Of a stretch of 64,000 nucleotides of DNA, positions 55,711 to 64,000 are shown piece after piece; the first letter of the stretch is position 1, and the number at the start of each line of letters is the position of its first letter. The notes under the pieces were generated by a model, which was not told the origin of the DNA, ran no database searches, and worked only from the letters and a program-made list of their open reading frames with translations. This stretch comes from an uncultured Bacilli bacterium (lineage in GTDB: Bacteria > Bacillota_I > Bacilli_A > RF39 > UBA660): positions 1 through 64,000 of the forward strand of contig CAKOLH010000004.1 in the NCBI GenBank assembly GCA_934096105.1. The letters run 5' to 3'. The translations under genes were made by a program, and so were the position numbers.

Positions 55711-56919
55711 ATGAATATTGGTTTTGATATAGACGATACAATTACTAATTCTAGTGAGGTATTTGTGAAATATGCGATAGAGTATAATCGTATGAAGAAA
55801 ATTAACTATTCAATTAGAAAAAATGAAATGGATCAAACGCTTGCATTTGGATGGAACGATAATAACAAAATAGAATTTAAAAAATTATTTTTAGAAAAAA
55901 TTTTAATGGAATCTACTCCAAACGAAGATGTAATTAATGTAATCAACTATTTAAAAAATAACCATCATACAATATTTTTAATCACAGCGAGAAGTGATTA
56001 TGAAATTTCCAATATATATGAATTGACGGAAAAATGGTTGTTAAAAAATAAAATTAAATATGATAAATTATTTGTTAATTCTAAGGACAAACTTTCTATT
56101 TGCAAGGAAAATAACATTGATATATATGTTGATGATAATTTTGATATTTGTAATAATATTTTTAAAAATTCAAAAATAGATGTTATAATATACACAACAA
56201 AGTATAATGAAAATATTAAAACTAAATTTAAACGAGTATTTAATTGGCATCAAATATTGTTATACATAAAAAAAGTGGAAAAGGAGAAAAAAGTGAAAAG
56301 AGAGTTAAAATACATTGATGTTGAAAAAAGAGAAGATTTTCCACCAGAACCAAAAGGAATGAGATTTATTCATTTTTATGGTGGAACGAAAAACTATAGA
56401 GGATACTTGGTTTCAGAAAACTTATCACGTGCAGATTTTATGGAACAGTATTCGGAATATATACCAATACAAAATGCTCCTGTATATGAAAATAATGGAA
56501 TAATATTGAGAGCAGATCCAAAATTTCCATGTCCAGGTTTTTATATTTTATCATTAAATAAAACATATAAAGCTTTTGACTTACTTGACGACGTAACATT
56601 TTTAAGATTTTCATTTATATTAAAGAAAGCAAAAGAAGGAATGAGAAATGTTTTGGGAATAAATTATGCACATTTGCTTTCAAACGAAAAATCCGATCCA
56701 TATGTTAATGTTCATTTTTGGCTGGTTCCAGTAAATGGTATAACTTCACCAGATTTATTGGATTTTGATGTTAAAGCATATTTAAATAGTTTTATTCCAA
56801 AAGAAAATATTGATAAGATAATAATTTATAATAATAAATTAAAGAAATACTTTGAAGAAATAAAATTGGTTGAACAAGATAACGCATTATCTATAAAATT
56901 GAATAGTGAAACTAAATAA
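55711..56919 (+). CDS. HAD 5'-nucleotidase-like and HIT-like fusion protein
   Basis: 402 residues in two parts. About 1-185: MNIGFDIDDTITNSSEVF (HAD motif I), LITARSD (motif II), DDNFDICNN (motif IV), like 5'(3')-deoxyribonucleotidases. About 200-400: a HIT-like region with CPGFYILSLNKTYKAF and DPYVNVHFWLVPV, where the classical HxHxH is reduced. HIT proteins act on nucleotide phosphates or phosphoramidates. Both domains point to nucleotide chemistry. First gene of an accessory cluster; AGGAGG before the ATG. No named function. Confidence 0.6.
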   Translation: MNIGFDIDDTITNSSEVFVKYAIEYNRMKKINYSIRKNEMDQTLAFGWNDNNKIEFKKLFLEKILMESTPNEDVINVINYLKNNHHTIFLITARSDYEISNIYELTEKWLLKNKIKYDKLFVNSKDKLSICKENNIDIYVDDNFDICNNIFKNSKIDVIIYTTKYNENIKTKFKRVFNWHQILLYIKKVEKEKKVKRELKYIDVEKREDFPPEPKGMRFIHFYGGTKNYRGYLVSENLSRADFMEQYSEYIPIQNAPVYENNGIILRADPKFPCPGFYILSLNKTYKAFDLLDDVTFLRFSFILKKAKEGMRNVLGINYAHLLSNEKSDPYVNVHFWLVPVNGITSPDLLDFDVKAYLNSFIPKENIDKIIIYNNKLKKYFEEIKLVEQDNALSIKLNSETK

Positions 56920-56954
56920 ATAATAAAGTAGTTGAATATTGGAGGTAACAAAAT

Positions 56955-57845
56955 ATGCATTTAAATTTATTTGTAAGTCAAAAATGTTTTTTGTATTGTA
57001 AAGGGTGTTATAGTTTTTCTAGAATTGAAAAATCTGGCCAAACATTAGATACCCAAAAAATTATTGAATTTTTAAAATATGCGTATGATCATGGTATTGA
57101 CAAAGTTACGCTTTGTGGAGGAGATCCTTTAACTAGAAATGATATAATTAATTTATTAAAAATGATTAAAAGCATTGGTTATTATATTTCAATTGATACT
57201 GTAGGCACATCAATAATTAGAGATGTAGTAAAAAATGATGGTACTATTACGAAAAAAATTGATGCCAAGGATTTGTCCGAATTAGTAGATGAGATAGGAT
57301 TACCTATTGATGGTTCAAATAATGAAATATTTAGAAAATTTAGACAAACTGATTTCGACTTGTTGTCTGATCAGTTAAAAATATGTAATGAATTAAATAA
57401 ATATGGCATTAATATTTGTATTAATACTGTAGTTCACAAAGAAAATTTAAATGATGCTAAATTATTGTGTGAGATAATAAATAAACTAAATTATATTAAA
57501 AAATGGCAATTATTTAAATATGCTCCAATGGGTAAATATGGTGTCTTGAATCGAAAACAATTTGAAATATCTGAAATACAATTTGAAGAGTATAAGCAAA
57601 ATATTTTGAATGCATGTTTAAGAAAAGACATTATTGATTTTAAAAACTTTGATGTAAGAACTAAATTATATATGTTAATAGATAATTCTGGGAATGCATG
57701 GATACCAGAATATAATCAAGGAATGTTTGACAATTATAATATAGTAACTGATAATAGAAAAATAATAGGAAACATAACTAACCAAACAGATTGGAGTGGA
57801 TTATGTAAAATATTAAAGTTAGGAGAAAATAAAAATGAAACATGA
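56955..57845 (+). CDS. Radical SAM enzyme
   Basis: 296 residues. QKCFLYCKGCYSFSR near residue 10 gives the CxxxCxxC cluster for the 4Fe-4S centre; LCGGDPLTRND is the GGDP variant of the SAM-binding GGEP; LPIDGSNNEIFRKFR and INTVVHKENL follow. No C-terminal SPASM cysteines are visible. Substrate unknown. It overlaps the AsnRS-like gene by 11 bases, so the two are likely coupled. The CKGCYSFSR pattern separates it from typical anaerobic-RNR activases. TAACA after GGAGG before the ATG. Confidence 0.8.
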   Translation: MHLNLFVSQKCFLYCKGCYSFSRIEKSGQTLDTQKIIEFLKYAYDHGIDKVTLCGGDPLTRNDIINLLKMIKSIGYYISIDTVGTSIIRDVVKNDGTITKKIDAKDLSELVDEIGLPIDGSNNEIFRKFRQTDFDLLSDQLKICNELNKYGINICINTVVHKENLNDAKLLCEIINKLNYIKKWQLFKYAPMGKYGVLNRKQFEISEIQFEEYKQNILNACLRKDIIDFKNFDVRTKLYMLIDNSGNAWIPEYNQGMFDNYNIVTDNRKIIGNITNQTDWSGLCKILKLGENKNET

Positions 57846-59229
57846 AGATATTAAATTAATATTGAATAATGATGAATACATTGGAAAAGAAATAACTGTT
57901 TGTGGTTGGATTAGAGCAATTAGAAAAAACAAAAGTATACTTTTTTTAGAAATTAATGATGGAACATCATTAAAAAATTTACAATTAGTAGTTGATTATG
58001 CGTTGATTACAACAGAAAAGTTATTTAGTAAATTAAGTATTGGTTCTTCTATTGCTGTTAATGGCATTGTTGTTAATTCAATAAATTCAAGTCAGAAAAT
58101 AGAGTTAAAGGTTAAAGAAATAAAATTACTTGGAAAATGTCCGAATGATTATCCTATTCAAAGAAAAAAACAAAATATGGAATATTTGCGGAATTATCCA
58201 CATCTTAGGACAAGAACCAATACTTTTAATGCTGCCTTTAGAATAAGAAGTATGTTGATAAAATATATTCATGACTATTTTCAAGAACATGATTATATAT
58301 ATGTTAATACTCCGATAATTACAGGTAGTAATTGTGAGGGTGCTGGAGAAATGTTTAGAGTTACTACACACGATTTAGACAAATTATCTAAAGAGCCTTA
58401 TGACGCAAATTTAAATAGTAAGGATTTTTTTGGAAAAAAGGTCAATTTAACTATTTCCGGTCAATTAGAAGCGGAAGCAATGGCATGTAGTTTAGGTAAA
58501 GTTTACACATTTGGTCCTAGTTTTAGAGCAGAAAATTCTAACACAAAAAAACATGCCGCTGAATTTTGGCTATTTGAACCTGAAATGGCCTTTACTGATT
58601 TAAATGAAGCAATGAATGTTGTTGATGAATTATTAAAAAATGTATTTAAACGAATTTTATGTAATTGCTCACAAGAAATAGATTTCTTTACTAATTTTTA
58701 TGATAGCAATTTATTAAATAAACTTAACAATGTTGTTGAAAGTAAATTCCCAGTCCTTGAATATTCTGATGTTATAAATATATTGCAATCTTCAGAAATT
58801 GGTTTTGAATTTCCAATATATATGGGATGTGATTTAAAAAGCGAACATATTCGTTATTTGACGGATGTCATATTTAAAAAACCCATATATATTATTAATT
58901 ATCCTAGAGATTTAAAACCTTTTTATGTAAAAATAAATAACGACGGAAAAACAGTAGCAGCAGCAGATTTGTATTTTCCTGGAATCGGTGATATTATAGG
59001 CGTATGTCAGAAAGAAGATGACTTTGAATTGTTAAGTCGGAGAATAAAAGAATTGAATATGACTGAGGAAGATTATTCTTGGTATTTAGATTTGAGAAAA
59101 TACGGAACGGTTCCACATAGTGGCTTTGGATTAGGTATTGAAAGACTTGTAATGTATACTACCGGACTGGACAACATTAGAGATACTATATGTTTTCCAA
59201 GAACTAAATGCAAAAAACTTAAACTGTAA
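57835..59229 (+). CDS. Asparaginyl-tRNA synthetase-like protein (class IIb)
   Basis: 464 residues with an N-terminal OB fold (TVCGWIRAIRKNKSILFLEINDG) and a complete class II core: SGQLEAEAMACSLGKVYTFGPSFRAENSNTKKHAAEFWLFEPE and GFGLGIERLVMYTTGLDNIRDTICFPR. The motif near the Asn pocket, usually GIGEIIGGSQRE, reads GIGDIIGVCQKE. It can be the cell's AsnRS or a cluster-specific paralogue that makes Asn-AMP or Asn-tRNA for a biosynthetic use. The location, coupled to the radical SAM gene, favours the latter but does not prove it. Confidence 0.8.
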   Translation: MKHEDIKLILNNDEYIGKEITVCGWIRAIRKNKSILFLEINDGTSLKNLQLVVDYALITTEKLFSKLSIGSSIAVNGIVVNSINSSQKIELKVKEIKLLGKCPNDYPIQRKKQNMEYLRNYPHLRTRTNTFNAAFRIRSMLIKYIHDYFQEHDYIYVNTPIITGSNCEGAGEMFRVTTHDLDKLSKEPYDANLNSKDFFGKKVNLTISGQLEAEAMACSLGKVYTFGPSFRAENSNTKKHAAEFWLFEPEMAFTDLNEAMNVVDELLKNVFKRILCNCSQEIDFFTNFYDSNLLNKLNNVVESKFPVLEYSDVINILQSSEIGFEFPIYMGCDLKSEHIRYLTDVIFKKPIYIINYPRDLKPFYVKINNDGKTVAAADLYFPGIGDIIGVCQKEDDFELLSRRIKELNMTEEDYSWYLDLRKYGTVPHSGFGLGIERLVMYTTGLDNIRDTICFPRTKCKKLKL

Positions 59230-59277
59230 TATAAATTTTAAAAATAAAAAATTAATGAAATAAAAGGAGAAAAATGT

Positions 59278-60075
59278 ATGAAAAAGAAAATAGTGGCTAT
59301 TGGTGGTGGAGAAAACGGAAGGTTTCTTGAAGATGGAACTAAAACTGAATATGAAACAGAAATAATGGATAAGGAAATTATTAAATTAACTGAAAAAGAA
59401 AAACCTAATTATTTATTTATTGCTCATGCAATGTGTTTTTCTGATGAAATTCAGGAAAGCTATTATGATACTATGAAGAAAATATACGATGATAAATATG
59501 GATGTGACTGTATGTTCCTAAAGTCAACTAGTTTATACGATACTAATTTAGTAAAAGAAATGGTTGAATGGGCTGATATTATATATGAAGGTGGCGGTGA
59601 TACTTCAGCTATGATTAAACTTTGGAAAGAAACAGGTTTTGATACTATTTTAAAATATGCTTGGCAAAATGGTAAAGTAATATGTGGCATTTCTGCAGGG
59701 GCGGTATGTTGGTTTAATTCTTGCAATTCCGATATAGATGCATCACATTTTGAAGTTACAGATTGTTTGAACTGGTTTGATGTATTTATTGTTCCACATT
59801 GTGATGAGGATGGCCGATATGAATCTGCGAAAAAACAACTTAGAGAAAATCAAAAAGTTGGACTTATGTTATCTAATTGTTCTGCTATTGAAATTATTAA
59901 TAATAAATATAAAATAATTTGCGCTGATACAAATAAAAGAAAATTTAAAAAAGGCTATGTATTAAAGTGTTACTGGCAAGACGATAGATATTATGAAGAA
60001 AAACTAGAGGAAAATAATGAATATAAAATGTTAAGTGAGTTATTTTGCAAAAATATAGTAGATTTATCAAAGTAA
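59278..60075 (+). CDS. Peptidase S51-like (dipeptidase E/cyanophycinase family)
   Basis: 265 residues. ICGISAGAVCWFNS holds the nucleophile elbow G-x-S-A-G with Ser as in peptidase E; IYEGGGDTSAMI is the family's conserved GGG loop; FIVPHCDEDGRYE gives the partner His. No signal peptide. Family members cut alpha-aspartyl dipeptides. It lies after the AsnRS-like gene with AAAGGAG before its ATG and could process an Asp/Asn-containing product. Confidence 0.85.
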   Translation: MKKKIVAIGGGENGRFLEDGTKTEYETEIMDKEIIKLTEKEKPNYLFIAHAMCFSDEIQESYYDTMKKIYDDKYGCDCMFLKSTSLYDTNLVKEMVEWADIIYEGGGDTSAMIKLWKETGFDTILKYAWQNGKVICGISAGAVCWFNSCNSDIDASHFEVTDCLNWFDVFIVPHCDEDGRYESAKKQLRENQKVGLMLSNCSAIEIINNKYKIICADTNKRKFKKGYVLKCYWQDDRYYEEKLEENNEYKMLSELFCKNIVDLSK

Positions 60076-60080
60076 AAAAA

Positions 60081-60443
60081 TTTATTAGTACTCTAATTGA
60101 ACATTATGCAGAGACTTTTCCTCTGTGGCTTAATCCAATACAAATTAATGTTATTCCAGTAAATAATGAATATCATTTAGAATATGCTAACGAAGTAGTA
60201 GAAGAACTTAGAAATAAAGGCTTTAGAGTAGAATTAGATGCTAGAGATGAAAAAATGGGATATAAGATTAGAGAATCACAAACTAAAAAGATTCCATTAA
60301 CTCTAATTATTGGAGATCAAGAAAAAGATAATAATACTATTAGTTATAGAAAATTTGGCAGTCAAGCAACAATTACCAAAAAAACATTTGAGTTTATAAA
60401 TGAATTAAATGAATGCTTAAAATCAAAGAAAAATAATTTATAA
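60081..60443 (+). pseudogene. thrS: Fragment of threonyl-tRNA synthetase (anticodon-binding domain)
   Basis: About 120 residues match only the C-terminal domain of ThrRS: FISTLIEHYAETFPLWLNPIQ, EELRNKGFRVELDARDEKMGYKIRE, KIPLTLIIGDQE. Catalytic and editing domains are absent. Upstream in-frame codons run into the S51 peptidase gene and have no good ribosome site. It looks like the 3' remnant left when the preceding cluster replaced the rest of the gene. A standalone anticodon-binding protein is the alternative. Confidence 0.65.
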
Positions 60444-60464
60444 TTTGCTGGAGGAGATGATAAA

Positions 60465-60968
60465 ATGAAATTGAATATAAGAAAAGCAGTGGCTTCTGAT
60501 GTTGAAAGTATCGCAATGATTAATATTAGTAGTTGGCAAAAAACATATAAAGATATTTTTCCTTCTGATTTTTTAAATGGATTATCTGACAAAAAAAATC
60601 TAGATAATGTCATAATCCGTATGGAAGAAAATATTAAAAGTAACAATAGTTATTTAGTTGCAGAATCTAATAATCAAATTGTTGGTTTCTGCAAAATGGG
60701 TCCGTCTACAAAAGAAAATTATAAAAATTGTGGTGAAATTATGGCATTATATGTTAAGAATGAGGCAATAAAAAAAGGAATTGGAAAACAATTGTTTTTA
60801 GAAGCTAACAAACTATTAAAAGAAGTTTATGAATATAATGTAGTAAGTTGCATAAAAGAAAACAGTTCAAATGAATTTTATAAAAAAGTTGGATGCAAAT
60901 TTCTTGAAGAATGTGATTTTAATTTAAAAAATACTATTTATAAAGAAAATTTGTATAAATGTCCTTAA
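60465..60968 (+). CDS. GNAT-family acetyltransferase
   Basis: 167 residues: MKLNIRKAVASDVESIAMINISSWQKTYKDIFP and the acetyl-CoA loop VKNEAIKKGIGKQLF, with FYKKVGCKFLEEC near the end. The SWQ-xxY start is shared with RimI-like and MSMEG-type amine acetyltransferases. GGAGG before the ATG. Substrate unknown. Last gene of the accessory stretch, followed by terminators. Confidence 0.85.
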   Translation: MKLNIRKAVASDVESIAMINISSWQKTYKDIFPSDFLNGLSDKKNLDNVIIRMEENIKSNNSYLVAESNNQIVGFCKMGPSTKENYKNCGEIMALYVKNEAIKKGIGKQLFLEANKLLKEVYEYNVVSCIKENSSNEFYKKVGCKFLEECDFNLKNTIYKENLYKCP

Positions 60969-61030
60969 TGATAAATCTAAGTTTGAATTTAAAGCTAAAA
61001 AGTGTTACAAAATATTGTTAATAACATTTA

Positions 61031-61062
61031 AAGGAGACAATAAAAGTATTCGTCTCCTTTTA
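61031..61062 (+). terminator. Terminator after the GNAT gene
   Basis: AAGGAGAC (61031-61038) pairs with GTCTCCTT (61052-61059), then TTTATT. Confidence 0.8.
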
Positions 61063-61068
61063 TTAAAA

Positions 61069-61097
61069 AAAACAGGTTATAGAGCCTGTTTTTTTAT
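61069..61097. terminator. Bidirectional terminator after cotZ-like gene
   Basis: AACAGG/CCTGTT hairpin with A and T runs on both sides, used mainly by the minus-strand cotZ-like gene. Confidence 0.75.
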
Positions 61098-61513
61098 ATG
61101 CATTCAACAACTGTATCATCTAGACATCTTAGTATGCAGCAGCATCCTAAATTAATAGTAAAGAATGAGTTTGTAGCTTCGTATGGAAATACACTAGTCT
61201 CATCAGTATTAGGTGCAAGTACTCTGCAAGTAGCACAGCAGCCATCTAATTTTTCTAGTCTAAAGACAGTACTTGTAGTAGTAATACTTGGATCTTTACT
61301 AATTGGCATTGCTAATGGAGTACTTCCTCCTGAACAAGTATATAACTGAATAGGTCTAGTGTTGTAACAGAAACTACTATTTTGTCCTAAGAAGCCTCTA
61401 TCACAAGTCTCTAGGCAGCAGTCATTTTGACATACACTTTGCTGAAGTATAAGGATAACTTTAAGGATATCCGCGATGCAATTCTCGCAAGTATTATTTT
61501 CATTATTACACAT
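61094..61513 (-). CDS. Spore coat protein CotY/CotZ-like
   Basis: 139 residues, Cys-rich (16 or more). After MCNNENNTCENCIADILKVILILQQ come VFRLEKLDGCCATCRVL and FFTINLGCCCILRCLDDT, the CotY/CotZ pattern. These proteins self-assemble by disulphides into the outer crust of spores. The start at 61513 is taken because GGGGTGG lies upstream on the minus strand; upstream codons are not conserved. Divergent from the yqfC-yqfD pair. Direct evidence that the organism or its ancestors sporulate. Confidence 0.85.
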   Translation of the reverse strand: MCNNENNTCENCIADILKVILILQQSVCQNDCCLETCDRGFLGQNSSFCYNTRPIQLYTCSGGSTPLAMPISKDPSITTTSTVFRLEKLDGCCATCRVLAPNTDETSVFPYEATNSFFTINLGCCCILRCLDDTVVECI

Positions 61514-61633
61514 ATAATCCACCCCTTTTTTGTATTCAATATAACTTATGACAAAAGTAAATAAAAATGCACTACGAATACCTATATAATCTAATATTTT
61601 CATAAATTTTAATTATAAATCATATATATTAAT

Positions 61634-61885
61634 ATGAAAAAATTAAAATTAGTTAGATCAATAGATAATTATGTTAATGATAAAAAATTTAGTATATTAT
61701 ATAAAAACAACAAACTAGATATTATTAATTATACTAAAATATTAGATTTCTCAGACACTAAAATTAGTATTAGTTACCTAGATAGTAAATATATAATAAT
61801 AGGTACTAATCTAGTTATATCTAAAATGCTTGAAGAAGAAGTATTAATAACTGGTAATATTGAAGGTATTTCTTTTAATAAATAG
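61634..61885 (+). CDS. yqfC: Sporulation protein YqfC/YabP family
   Basis: 83 residues, all-beta, with the YabP/YqfC pattern: LDIINYTKILDFSDTKISI and IIGTNLVISKMLEEEVLITGNIEGISF. It precedes yqfD by 14 bases, the order found across spore-formers, where both belong to the sigma-E regulon. No strong ribosome site is visible before the ATG. Confidence 0.85.
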   Translation: MKKLKLVRSIDNYVNDKKFSILYKNNKLDIINYTKILDFSDTKISISYLDSKYIIIGTNLVISKMLEEEVLITGNIEGISFNK

Positions 61886-61899
61886 AAAGAGTTGATATT

Positions 61900-63087
61900 A
61901 TGAAAGAAAAAATATTTAGAATATTTTCTAGTAATATTAAAATTAGAGTTAGTGGTAGAAATATTAATAATTTTATTAAGAGAATAATAAAAAATAATAT
62001 CAAGATAGTTAAGTTGACTCCAAGAAGTCATAAAGAAGTAGATTTAATAATTGATTATAATGATTTAGAAGAAATAGAAAAATATAAAACTATTTATGAT
62101 ATTAAAATAGTTAGGTATTATGGAAAACTTCATATAATTAAATTCTTAAAAAAGAATAGATTTATTTTATTATTCTTATTACTTGGTATGATAATAGTAT
62201 TTATATTATCCAATATGATATTTAATGTTGAAGTAATACATTCAAATAGTAAAATAATTAAACTGGTAACTGAAGAGTTAAAAGATCGTGGTATTAAGAA
62301 ATATGCTTTCGCTAAAAGTTATAGTGAAGTAGAAAAAATAGAAAAAGAAATACTTAATAATAATAAAGATAATTTAGAATGGCTTGAGATAATAAGAAAT
62401 GGTACTAAATATACTGTTAGAGTAGAAGAGAGAATTATTAATAAAGAAATAGATGATAACAAAAACTATGATATAGTCTCTTCAAAAAATGCTGTCATTA
62501 GGGTTATTGAAGCAGAGTCAGGTGAAAAAGTACGAGATATTAATACTTATGTTAAAAAAGGTGAAACTATAATATCAGCATATATTACTACTCCAAGTGA
62601 AGAGAGGATACTAAGTACTGCAAGAGGAAAGGTAATTGGAGAAGTTTGGTATACAATAGATATAAATTATCCATATTATCATCATGAAGTAAAATATACT
62701 GGTAATAAGAAAAAAGTACTAGTATTTAACTTTATTAATAAAAGAATATCATTATTTGACTTTAAAAAGTATAAAACTTTTGACAAGAATATAAAAAATA
62801 TATTTTATAATAATGTAACTCCAATATCATTAAATTATGAATATCAATATGAAACTGAAGTAACTAATGATATATATACTAAAGAAGAAGCTAAGAATAA
62901 AGCGGTAGAGACCGCTAAAGAGAAGCTGCTGCTTAAATATAGTAATATTAAAGAAGTAAAAGATGTTACTATTGTCAATGAGATAAGTAATGATGAACAA
63001 CTTAATTTAACCTTATTTGTCAAGACTTATGAAGATATTACTAAATATAGAGAAGTTATTATTAATGAAGAAGACACTACGAGTTAG
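61900..63087 (+). CDS. yqfD: Sporulation protein YqfD
   Basis: 395 residues. N-terminal segment with RVSGRNINNFIKRII and KLTPRS; one transmembrane helix (about 86-106, FILLFLLLGMIIVFILSNMIF); an outer POTRA-like part with VIHSNSKIIKL, WLEIIRNGTKYTVRVEERII and STARGKVIGEVWYTI. Matches YqfD of sigma-E operons in length and order. AAAGAG before the ATG; a terminator overlaps the stop. The usual next gene phoH is not present. Confidence 0.85.
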   Translation: MKEKIFRIFSSNIKIRVSGRNINNFIKRIIKNNIKIVKLTPRSHKEVDLIIDYNDLEEIEKYKTIYDIKIVRYYGKLHIIKFLKKNRFILLFLLLGMIIVFILSNMIFNVEVIHSNSKIIKLVTEELKDRGIKKYAFAKSYSEVEKIEKEILNNNKDNLEWLEIIRNGTKYTVRVEERIINKEIDDNKNYDIVSSKNAVIRVIEAESGEKVRDINTYVKKGETIISAYITTPSEERILSTARGKVIGEVWYTIDINYPYYHHEVKYTGNKKKVLVFNFINKRISLFDFKKYKTFDKNIKNIFYNNVTPISLNYEYQYETEVTNDIYTKEEAKNKAVETAKEKLLLKYSNIKEVKDVTIVNEISNDEQLNLTLFVKTYEDITKYREVIINEEDTTS

Positions 63088-63096
63088 TGTTTTTTA
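63074..63096 (+). terminator. Terminator overlapping the end of yqfD
   Basis: ACACT at 63074-63078 pairs with AGTGT at 63086-63090 (5 bp, modest), then TTTTTT. Confidence 0.5.
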
Positions 63097-63140
63097 TTTG
63101 ACATTTTATTTGTAAAATAATTTTTTTGTAGAAAAAAGTC

Positions 63141-63168
63141 TTGTAAAAGATAAAATTAATGTTATAAT
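63141..63168 (+). promoter_or_regulatory. Promoter of the final gene
   Basis: TTGTAA 63141-63146, 16 bp, TATAAT 63163-63168; 60 bases ahead of the start. Confidence 0.55.
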
Positions 63169-63227
63169 TGAATTGTAGGGTAGGAGAAGTGAGCTACTCA
63201 AAAAATAAGAAAAGGAGAAAGAAAAAA

Positions 63228-64000
63228 ATGAAAAAGAAATTATTATTTCTAGTGGCAGCGCTTGCATTATTTGTTCCTAGTGTAATGGCTGCTGAAAAAA
63301 CTGCTGGTACAGAAGAAGAATTAACTAAAGCGTTTTCTGAAACTGCTACTGGTGATACAATTAAATTAACTGCAGATATTGATTCTACTAATCATTTGCC
63401 ACTTACTGATGGTAGAAAGTTAACAATTAATTTAAATGGGCATAATTTAAATTTTACTAATGGTAAAACATTGTTTGTTGTAAGCGGCGAATTAACAATT
63501 ACAGGAAAAGGAACCGTTAATTTGAATGACTTATATATTAATGTTTGGGGAATTGAAGAAAGTACATCAAAAGAGAAGTCTATTTTAAATGTAGAAAAGG
63601 ATGTTACTATTAAGGGTTCTACGGGTATTGCAATATATGAATCTGAAAACAATGCTTATAATACTGAAGTTAATTTTGCAGGAACAATTATAGCAGAAGA
63701 CTATGGTATTACAACAAACGGAAAAATTAAAAACGAAAATGGTCCAGTAGTAAATATTAAAAAAGGTTCTGTTATAACTGCTACTGGAAATGATGGTATT
63801 GCTGTATATTGTGCAGGCAATGGTACTTATAATATTGAAGATGGTGTAAAACTTACTGGTGCTACTGGTATTGAAGTTAGATCTGGTAAATTAAATGTTA
63901 AAGGTGGAACAATTACTGGTACTGCTAAAAAATTAGTATCAGAAGCAAACAGCAAAGGTGCTACTACTGCTGGTGCTGGTATAGCTGTTGTACAACATAC
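63228..64000 (+). CDS. Secreted beta-helix-like surface protein (3' end outside window)
   Basis: Over 257 residues in the window, with no stop. Starts MKKKLLFLVAALALFVPSVMAAEK: a standard Sec signal cut after VMA. Then alternating short strands with repeated T/G/N motifs (LTINLNGHNLNF, NVEKDVTIKGSTGIAIYES, VNIKKGSVITATGNDGIAVY, LNVKGGTITGT), typical of right-handed beta-helix or adhesin repeats of gut Bacillota. AAAAGGAG before the ATG. Possibly anchored by a C-terminal motif not visible here. Confidence 0.75.
   Translation, partial: MKKKLLFLVAALALFVPSVMAAEKTAGTEEELTKAFSETATGDTIKLTADIDSTNHLPLTDGRKLTINLNGHNLNFTNGKTLFVVSGELTITGKGTVNLNDLYINVWGIEESTSKEKSILNVEKDVTIKGSTGIAIYESENNAYNTEVNFAGTIIAEDYGITTNGKIKNENGPVVNIKKGSVITATGNDGIAVYCAGNGTYNIEDGVKLTGATGIEVRSGKLNVKGGTITGTAKKLVSEANSKGATTAGAGIAVVQH

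Noticed and set aside
56955..57845. Radical SAM protein considered as a prokaryotic viperin
   Set aside because: General layout is similar, but the cluster motif CFLYCKGCYSF and the GGDP loop do not match the viperin signature, and no nucleotide kinase is adjacent. Kept as an unassigned radical SAM enzyme.

Overview
The window is AT-rich DNA with a dense, mostly plus-strand gene layout, full-length Shine-Dalgarno sites, Rho-independent terminators, a T-box, a glmS ribozyme, a CIRCE-like operator and spore genes (cotY/cotZ-like, yqfC, yqfD). This fits a low-GC, spore-forming Bacillota with a compact genome, like the uncultured gut lineages related to Erysipelotrichia/Mollicutes or the very AT-rich Clostridia. 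The exact taxon cannot be fixed from the sequence alone.

Layout. 1-5034: end of a penicillin-binding protein, rpmG, efp, a candidate type I toxin-antitoxin locus with a decayed duplicate, xerD-like recombinase, tdk and a VanY-type carboxypeptidase. 5285-19646: one long S10-spc-alpha operon from rpsJ to rplQ, with secY, adk, map and infA inside and rpmD (L30) missing. 19650-24890: the main discovery region, a diversity-generating retroelement (DGR). A SipW-type surface-protein operon ends in a GC-rich variable repeat (VR). It is followed by a template repeat (TR), two small MutS-I-like genes, an Avd-like gene and a reverse transcriptase with the DGR IGNMTSQ motif. Of 21 VR/TR differences, 17 fall on template adenines. 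24979-27237: two paralogous HELEH proteins and a kinase-like protein. 27265-31763: glmS with its ribozyme, then a thyA-dfrA-tmk nucleotide operon. 31938-40518: fmt, a membrane protein, and an addB...addA operon with three unusual genes inside it. 40569-46525: tRNA-Thr, membrane and lipoprotein genes, clpB under a CIRCE-like site, mscL. 46533-49088: a BspA-like surface protein whose promoter, leader peptide and terminator duplicate those of the DGR target operon. 49308-53779: frr, Phe T-box, pheS and pheT. 54005-60968: a rel gene behind a leader-peptide attenuator, then an accessory cluster (HAD-HIT fusion, radical SAM, AsnRS-like, S51 peptidase), a thrS 3' fragment and a GNAT. 61094-64000: spore-coat and sporulation genes and the start of a secreted repeat-type protein.

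How the parts work together. Two surface-protein loci share a paralogous control cassette: promoter, short peptide reading frame, then intrinsic terminator. One of them is diversified by the DGR. The other carries a nine-G tract inside its leader peptide frame, which could slip. This suggests coordinated, variable surface display. A second genome-wide layer is a dispersed intergenic element of two tandem hairpins. Their stems differ in sequence but stay paired, and their loops share AC...GG ends. It recurs about nine times, usually just after operon terminators.
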